Source: Cololabis saira (Eukaryota; Chordata; Actinopteri; Beloniformes; Belonidae). From it: a DNA stretch of 64,000 nt. Location: NCBI RefSeq assembly GCF_033807715.1, contig NC_084587.1, positions 13,311,017 to 13,375,016 on the forward strand, read 5' to 3'. Each line of letters begins with the position of its first letter. The stretch's first letter is position 1. The notes below the pieces were generated by a model that made no database searches, was not told where the DNA came from, and worked only from the letters and a program-made list of their open reading frames with translations. Made by a program: the position numbers and the translations under genes. Positions 58,589 through 64,000 of the stretch are shown here, piece after piece.

Positions 58589-58720
58589 TGCACCCTGTGA
58601 TGAACTGGCAATCTATCCAGCCTGATCCAGGACTCGTGCCGACAGCAGCTGGGAAAGGCTGCCGTCCTCCTGCTGTGACCCCGACCAGGATCAAGCAGGT
58701 TTGGAAAATTGGTGGAAAAT
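58589..58720 (+). repeat. Diverged SINE-like 3' fragment
   Basis: CCCTGTGATGAACTGGCAATC, CAGCTGGGAAAGGCTGCCG and TGTGACCCCGACCAGGATCA parallel the 3' half of the SINE-like repeat at 25841-26220. Substitutions are many, so this is an older copy. Confidence 0.6.
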
Positions 58721-58724
58721 GATT

Positions 58725-59725
58725 TTGTGGGCTTTACAGACAATTTGATAGGATGCTTGTTAAACAAAAGGAATAATAAATCAAAGACTTTGGTCTGGAG
58801 CGATCAGATATAGAGACTAAATTGTACTTCCTTCCTTGCTCGAAATCTGCTCTTTTGGTTTTCTTATTAAAAAGAAACACTGAAGCAGTTTGAAGGCCAA
58901 GATGGCAAATATCCTTCTTATAAGGGTCAAGAGGATGGCAAGTACTATATTAAAAAATATATATATTTAGTTAATGGTTTGGCTTGGGATGCACTATAAC
59001 ATTAATCTCTAAATTGGTTTGAAAGTTTAAAAATCCTAAGAAGATGCACTTTCTTCGTCCACCAGAATATGCTGCTATGCTCACCAACCAGAGCAGTAAA
59101 TAACTGTGTTGATGTGGGTGGAGTCGTTGGAGAAGTAGCACTATACACACTTTCCTCTACCCAAAATGATTCAGAATCAAATAATTTGTCTGGTGGTCCT
59201 TCATGGGGACAATTATTTGTGTAAATATTCAGTTCTCTTATACAATAAATGACTTGTGTCTCAAGATACTCCACGTTTAATCTATATTATCAATAAACTG
59301 TTTGCAATTTGCATCTTTTGAGAGAAAAATGTCCCCTGCTGTATTGTCATAAGTGTATGATTTAAAATCATTTTAGAATCTGGATCATTAGTTTCAAGCT
59401 CGTAAGCGGATTTCAAAAGAGCCTGGGAAGATGAGCTAAATCCACCTGCCGCGTTTCCCATTTGCCTATCATTGAAATGCCTTCACCATGAGCCTCACTG
59501 CTAATCCTGTCGCTCATTAATTATTCGAATTAGGTCCAGTGGTCTAGTTATGATCATAGAAATCCGCTCAGTGAAGCATTAACCCAGAAAAAAATGTTGC
59601 CTGAAAGAAGAGTTACTCGGTATTTTATCGACGTAAATGATGGATATATCAATTTCCAGTCAACACCTGAGCGCTTTAGCTCAATCTGACCTCTTGGTGA
59701 TGTAGTTGCAGTTCATAAGAACGCA
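58725..59725. other. AT-rich DNA, no gene; possible conserved patch at 59440-59580
   Basis: No repeat or exon is recognised. Positions 59440-59580 have balanced composition and homeodomain-like TAATTA/GAATTA sites (CATTAATTATTCGAATTAGG). This is only a hint of a regulatory element. Confidence 0.3.
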
Positions 59726-59727
59726 CT

Positions 59728-59905
59728 GCAAAAACTAAAAATCTTAACAAGAATATTTGTCTCATTTCTAGTTAAAATGTCTCATTTTTAGTCAAAAAAA
59801 AATCTCATTACACTTAAAACAAGACTCATCACTGGAAAAAACAACAAATTTCACCTGTTTCAAGTAGATTTTCACTTAAAATAAGTAGAAAAACCGCAAA
59901 AAGAG
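59728..59905 (+). mobile_element. hAT-type MITE fragment
   Basis: It begins CACTGCAAAAACT and continues with AAAATCTTAACAAGAATATT, TGTCTCATTTCTAGT and ACACTTAAAACAAGACTCATC. That order is seen in a common fish hAT-type MITE. The right end is not found. Confidence 0.5.
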
Positions 59906-60742
59906 AGGCGCACTTGGATCTGGTGATGTTATGCGGGGATGTTTGTGGAATATGATCAGAGCATTGTTCACATATCAGTGAGGAACAGCAGCTTCCATAC
60001 CAAGGCTTGTGGGAAGAATGAGCCAATCCTATCTGCCCCACACACTCCACGGTCCTATCTGCTGCACACACGCATACACATGCACACACAAATGTTTCCT
60101 TATCCTTACACATGTTGACAATGAGAGAGTTTGTATTCTTAAAGATATTGCGATTTATGCTGCTGTTGTCTAATGACACTGTTCAAGCATGGTCATCATT
60201 GCCAGTGGGAACGCACCTATTTCCCCCGCTGATAACCAAAATTGTCTAATTTTCAGCCTAAGCGGATAAGACCAGTTACACATAGATCAGACTATGAGAA
60301 ACAGTTAAGGGAACTTATCAGCAACAGCTGCACTATCATGCTAGCGGAGCATGTTTTTGGTAGTGGTGAATCAAGAAGAACCAAAGCAGACAATTTGTGG
60401 TCCAGGCCATGTGTAAAGGTGTTAAAAAATAATGTCTGGAGGCACAGAAGCCATTTTAAAGTAAAATGGGTTTTGCCTTATCAGGTAGAGATGAACACAA
60501 ACAAGCAGACGATGTAGGACAGTTGCCTAATGCAATCATTTTAGATGTATGGAATATAAACACCCACTGCCTCAGTGAAAGTATTCAACCTTCTATTTAT
60601 GAACTTCTTCTACATGTCTTTCGCCATGTCACCAGTGAATCACCTAAATATTTAACAGCAGAATAGTTTCAATAGTGGAAGCTATGTTCTCATTGTGCTT
60701 AGCTATCATTGCAATAGCTCCCTGATGGACTAAGCTGTCAGT
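59906..60742. other. No gene seen
   Basis: Short open frames only, without recognisable domains. Confidence 0.4.
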
Positions 60743-61098
60743 CAGTACGTTTACATGCACTAACAGAAAGTAGAATTGTTGCCTTAATCTGATCAATATT
60801 GAATTTTTAAAAGCCATGTACTGTATACACTGTAGTTGGGCTTTAGTCGAACCGAACCGAAGCTCTTGAGATTGAGCTTTTAGCGCCAGATAAGGTGGTT
60901 CTAATCCGAGTTATTTCGGCATGTATACGTAACCCACGTTTAACCGAGCTACTGACTGACCCGGGACTCTCCCTTCCAGAAGTGACGAGCGAAGCGGGAA
61001 TAATAACAGTCAGGCATCACAACAACACGGTTATAGAAGAAGAAGAGGGAGACTTTGTGGTATACATACATGTACGTAATTTACAGAGCTGTTGCATC

Positions 61099-61745
61099 TA
61101 GGGTTGCCACTTCCGTTGCCAATACGGAATTGTCCTTTATTTGAGAAAAAAATGTTGCGTCCCGTATTGAACTAATACGGGACACGATTTGTACCGTATT
61201 TTCCTTAACTTTTACACCATATTCTAGTTGAATTATTGAAATAGATTAACTTTTAAACCATATTCTAGTTGAATTATTGAAATAAATTAACTTTTACACC
61301 ATATTCTAGTTGAATTATTGAAATAAATTAACCTTTACACCATATTCTAGTTGAATTATTGAAATAAGTTAACTTTTACACCATATTCTAGTTGAATTAT
61401 TGAAATAAATTAACTTTAAAATTTACTCCATATTCTAGTTGAATTATTGAAATAAATGAACTTTTACACCATATTCTTCACCTGTAGGCTATATTACATC
61501 TGGGCTGATATGGACATACGTAGCATAGGAGGCTATTTCAGTTGCTAGTATGGTTGGCTGTCTGTACAGTCATGCAAGTTCAATGCTATTAAAGCACTTT
61601 AAACTTTAAATCAAAGCATTTTGTTTTTTCATATAAAATAAACACATTTTTATTCAGTTTAGAAGTTTTGGGGCTTTTTTTTTGGCTCCTGCACTGCTGA
61701 AATCAGGGCGTCCCTTATTTCTATTTCTGAAAGGTGGCAACCCTA
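61099..61745. mobile_element. 647-bp hAT-type element with perfect 8-bp duplication
   Basis: GTTGCATC lies at 61091-61098 and 61746-61753. The termini are TAGGGTTGCCAC and GTGGCAACCCTA. CCCGTATTGAACTAATACGGGA near 61160 forms an internal small palindrome. The interior is mostly a 41-bp tandem array. Non-autonomous. Confidence 0.92.
61207..61476 (+). repeat. 41-bp AT-rich tandem repeat, about 6.5 units
   Basis: Unit AACTTTTACACCATATTCTA-GTTGAATTATTGAAATAAATT, with an insertion of about nine bases in the fifth spacer and scattered substitutions. It forms the body of the surrounding hAT-type element. Confidence 0.95.
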
Positions 61746-62151
61746 GTTGCATCATTAGTGTCCATTTTTTCCCATGTGGTTGTCCTCCTTTGCATTTGTT
61801 TACCAACTGTACCGGAAGAATACCAACGGGAAAGTGCTTGTGGCGCCACCTTGTATCGCAGAGTCGAACGCACCTCGCGCATACGGTATATACTTGGATT
61901 TCTCTGAAACTCCAGTTTAATCCTTAGCTCAATTGTTACCAATAGCTTGATTTAGATGTGCATGTAACCGCACTGATTGAGTGGGTTACTAAAGTAGCAG
62001 TAACTTTTTTAATTCAGCTACTAGAAACTGAAGAAAGTCATAGTAATATCTCCGAAGCTCTGCTGTAGCTAACATTTCTGAATATTACTGTTATTTGGGA
62101 GCCATTGCAGGGCGCACGCTAGCAAAATAACCAATGACAATTTGCATCTTA

Positions 62152-62235
62152 CCTTTATTTTACCAGGTTAGTCCCATTGAGATCTAGGATCTCTTTTTCA
62201 AGGGAGACCTGACCAGAAATGGCAGCTTTAAAAGT
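62152..62235 (-). repeat. Fragment of a common fish repeat
   Basis: TTTATTTTACCAGGTTAGTCC, then CATTGAGATC, ATCTCTTTTTCAAGGGAGACC and TGACCAGAAATGGCAGC. The wording is familiar from many fish loci, but I cannot assign the family or borders. Confidence 0.45.
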
Positions 62236-62239
62236 TACA

Positions 62240-63867
62240 GACAAAACAACATCAACAACAACAGAAATAGAATTTTTTGGGGTTAACTGTGCTATACAAA
62301 CTGTTTGTTTGTTCCACCAGTTCCAAGAAGGTTTTATATCAGAGCCAAAATAAAATGAAAATGTGACTTGTTGATCGTAGTTTTCGTTAAATATTCTGGA
62401 TGACATCTTAAGTCAAACATGGTAGAAATACATTTGTACTGACGGGAGAATAAGAGAACTCAGAGCTGTCAGAGGCAGCTTACAATTTTCATCATACTTG
62501 TCAGTAGTGTTTTTTGTTTTGGAAACAATGCCCAACTGCAGAAAGGCAGTGTCTGTCTAGGGATAAAAAAAAAAGATAATAAAACAGTCAGAATTGTTAT
62601 TTAAAAAAAAAAAAAATTGTTACTGGCTTTAGGAGAGCTGCACTCAGTCTAGGTGAAAAGCTCACCTCTCTAAGCTCATACATTTGCCCACTTCTTGATG
62701 TTTTGCCTCTACGAATTTAATATTTGAAAAGGGTTCATTTCTTAAACTTATAGGGTTGGTTGAGGACATTTAGTCTGTTTTAAATTCTTAAAAGAAACAT
62801 TTCTTTATATTTCCAATTCTTTCTTTCTTATTTTTCTTATTTTTTTTTTTTTAAAGTTGTCCCAGTTGACAGTGTGACTGAGCTACAGGCAAAATATCAG
62901 CACTTATGAAACATTACAAACAGAACTTTTATATTATGAACATTTATGTGAGAGAAATTCTCATTTCAAAGTCATTTCAAAATGTATGCTAAGTTGTTCC
63001 TTACGGGGACTGAGAGAACTGATAAATCATCTTTGCTGTAAAAGAGGACAGCTACTTTTACAATGTGAACTAATATGAAACCCTTAGCTATGTTAAAAGT
63101 AAGAGCAAAGTCATTCCCTTTTATTTATTTTCTGAACTGTCTCATCAAGAAAGGGTGGCAAAGAGAGACAAAGAACAGCAATAACAACAAAACATTTATT
63201 TGTATCTCTAAACACTAAGTACAAGGTTTCCCAATTTTTACTCATCACTCCGGCTTTTATTCTTCTGGGTATAGTTGAACCTCACTTTATGAGGAGTTTT
63301 GAGAACAACAAACCACAGAATAAAGCTGGTGAACAAAAACACTTTAGACGCCCTTTTCCACTGATTGCCTTGAATACTCAGCCTGCTTAACGTGCATATA
63401 TAACTTGGAGTGTGAAGTCAGCTATACTAATTTGATGCAATTAGTGTCATGACTGTAAAAGTCAGGGTATATTTCCCATCTCTCTGCGGTCCCCTTCAGT
63501 GTCATGTTTTCTCTCTGTTGTCTTCTAAAGTAAAATCATAGTCCAATCACTGCTTGTCCCCTTGTGGCGATGCAATTTCTACAGTTGTTTTCCTGAAGGC
63601 ATTTAAATTAAAAAAAGAAACTAAACAAGCATAAACATTTTTTTTCATATTTGTTGAGAAAAGTTGAATCTAGAGAAGTTATGGTGTCTAGACACAAGGA
63701 TAATGCATAAGTAAAAGCAATACACCAGGCAGTAGTTGAATATATATATGGTCATCACCATAATCCTTTTTCAGAAAAAAAACAACCCTTTCACCTTAAA
63801 GGGAGGGAAAGCAACTTCTGGATGATGTTATGTCAGTTGACAAAACATCTACAAAACACAGAGGACT
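62240..63867. other. AT-rich DNA, no gene seen
   Basis: No supported feature. Confidence 0.45.
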
Positions 63868-64000
63868 GGGCCGCTGGGTGGCACAGTGGTTAAAGTGCTT
63901 AAAGCAAGCGGCCCATGTACTGAGGCTACAGCCCTCCTGCAGCGGTCACAGGTTTGAGTCCCAGCCTGTGGTCCCTTGTACTCCCCATTCATTCTCTCTA
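63868..64000 (+). repeat. tRNA-derived SINE, cut by the window end
   Basis: GGGTGGCACAGTGGTTAAAGTGC at 63876 onward contains an A-box-like TGGCACAGTGG, and GGTTTGAGTCC at 63951-63961 is a B box. The spacing between boxes is longer than in a tRNA gene, and no acceptor stem forms, so this is a SINE head and not a tRNA gene. Confidence 0.7.

Larger units (their letters stand above)
60743..61975. mobile_element. MITE with CAGTRCG-TTACATGCAC termini, containing a hAT element
   Basis: The left end CAGTACGTTTACATGCAC and the complement of the right end CAGTGCGGTTACATGCAC match at 16 of 18 bases. No target duplication is evident, so superfamily is left open. The interior is interrupted by the hAT-type element at 61099-61745. 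Its own length would be about 580 bp. No transposase frame. Confidence 0.65.

Noticed and set aside
63868..64000. Possible tRNA gene with A and B boxes
   Set aside because: Box spacing is too long, and no acceptor, anticodon or T-arm set can be drawn. It fits a SINE head.

Overview
The window looks like teleost fish nuclear DNA: AT-rich, low in genes and dense in the repeat families typical of ray-finned fishes. These include Tc1 elements with IR/DR ends, L2/CR1- and L1-type LINE fragments, hAT and TTAA-targeting MITEs, tRNA-derived SINEs, and long CA, CCTT and GGAT microsatellites. The kind of organism is inferred from repeat content alone. I recognise no host protein-coding exon, so the 64 kb is probably an intergenic desert or a very large intron. 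The only open reading frame I would call an intact gene is a 340-codon Tc1 transposase on the minus strand at 16900-17922, inside an element with both ends intact (16684-18290).

Layout. 1-3755: AT-rich DNA, a (TG)n tract, a dead L2/CR1-type LINE (minus strand) and a 37-bp palindrome that looks like two Tc1 ends joined. 3806-7123: a 5'-truncated L1-clade LINE between 16-bp target duplications, carrying a 695-bp inverted-repeat element that itself holds a CpG-rich palindrome. 7140-16683: sequence with almost no annotation. 16684-19548: the intact Tc1 followed by a decayed Tc1. 21851-23180: two L2-type LINE 3' ends lying tail to tail. 24059-24905: a GC-rich, promoter-like block. 25136-26276: a palindromic mariner-type MITE, a SINE-like repeat and (TA)n. 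29634-30345: a hAT MITE with a perfect 8-bp duplication. 35414-37517: a second Tc1-like element broken by a hAT MITE. 37780-38690: an L2/Maui-type LINE broken by a 110-bp TG...CA element. 39440-40219: a third Tc1 relic and a long tandem inverted repeat. 40841-40907: a 22-bp perfectly paired hairpin that resembles a miRNA precursor. 42939-51147: three TTAA-type MITEs, a solo LTR split by another element, a second LTR-like element split by a piggyBac-type MITE, and (GGAT)n. 51431-64000: more LTR-like copies, a long CA tract, an RT fragment, an abundant GC-rich repeat, nested MITEs at 60743-61975 and a tRNA-derived SINE that runs off the end.

The window's history is mainly one of nested insertion. 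At least six host-element/inserted-element pairs can be read at base resolution, most of them with target duplications, so the relative order of several insertions can be inferred without alignment. There is no operon-like cooperation between genes. The items most worth checking are the intact Tc1 transposon, the miRNA-like hairpin, the promoter-like CpG block and the CpG-rich palindrome family that sits inside other transposons.
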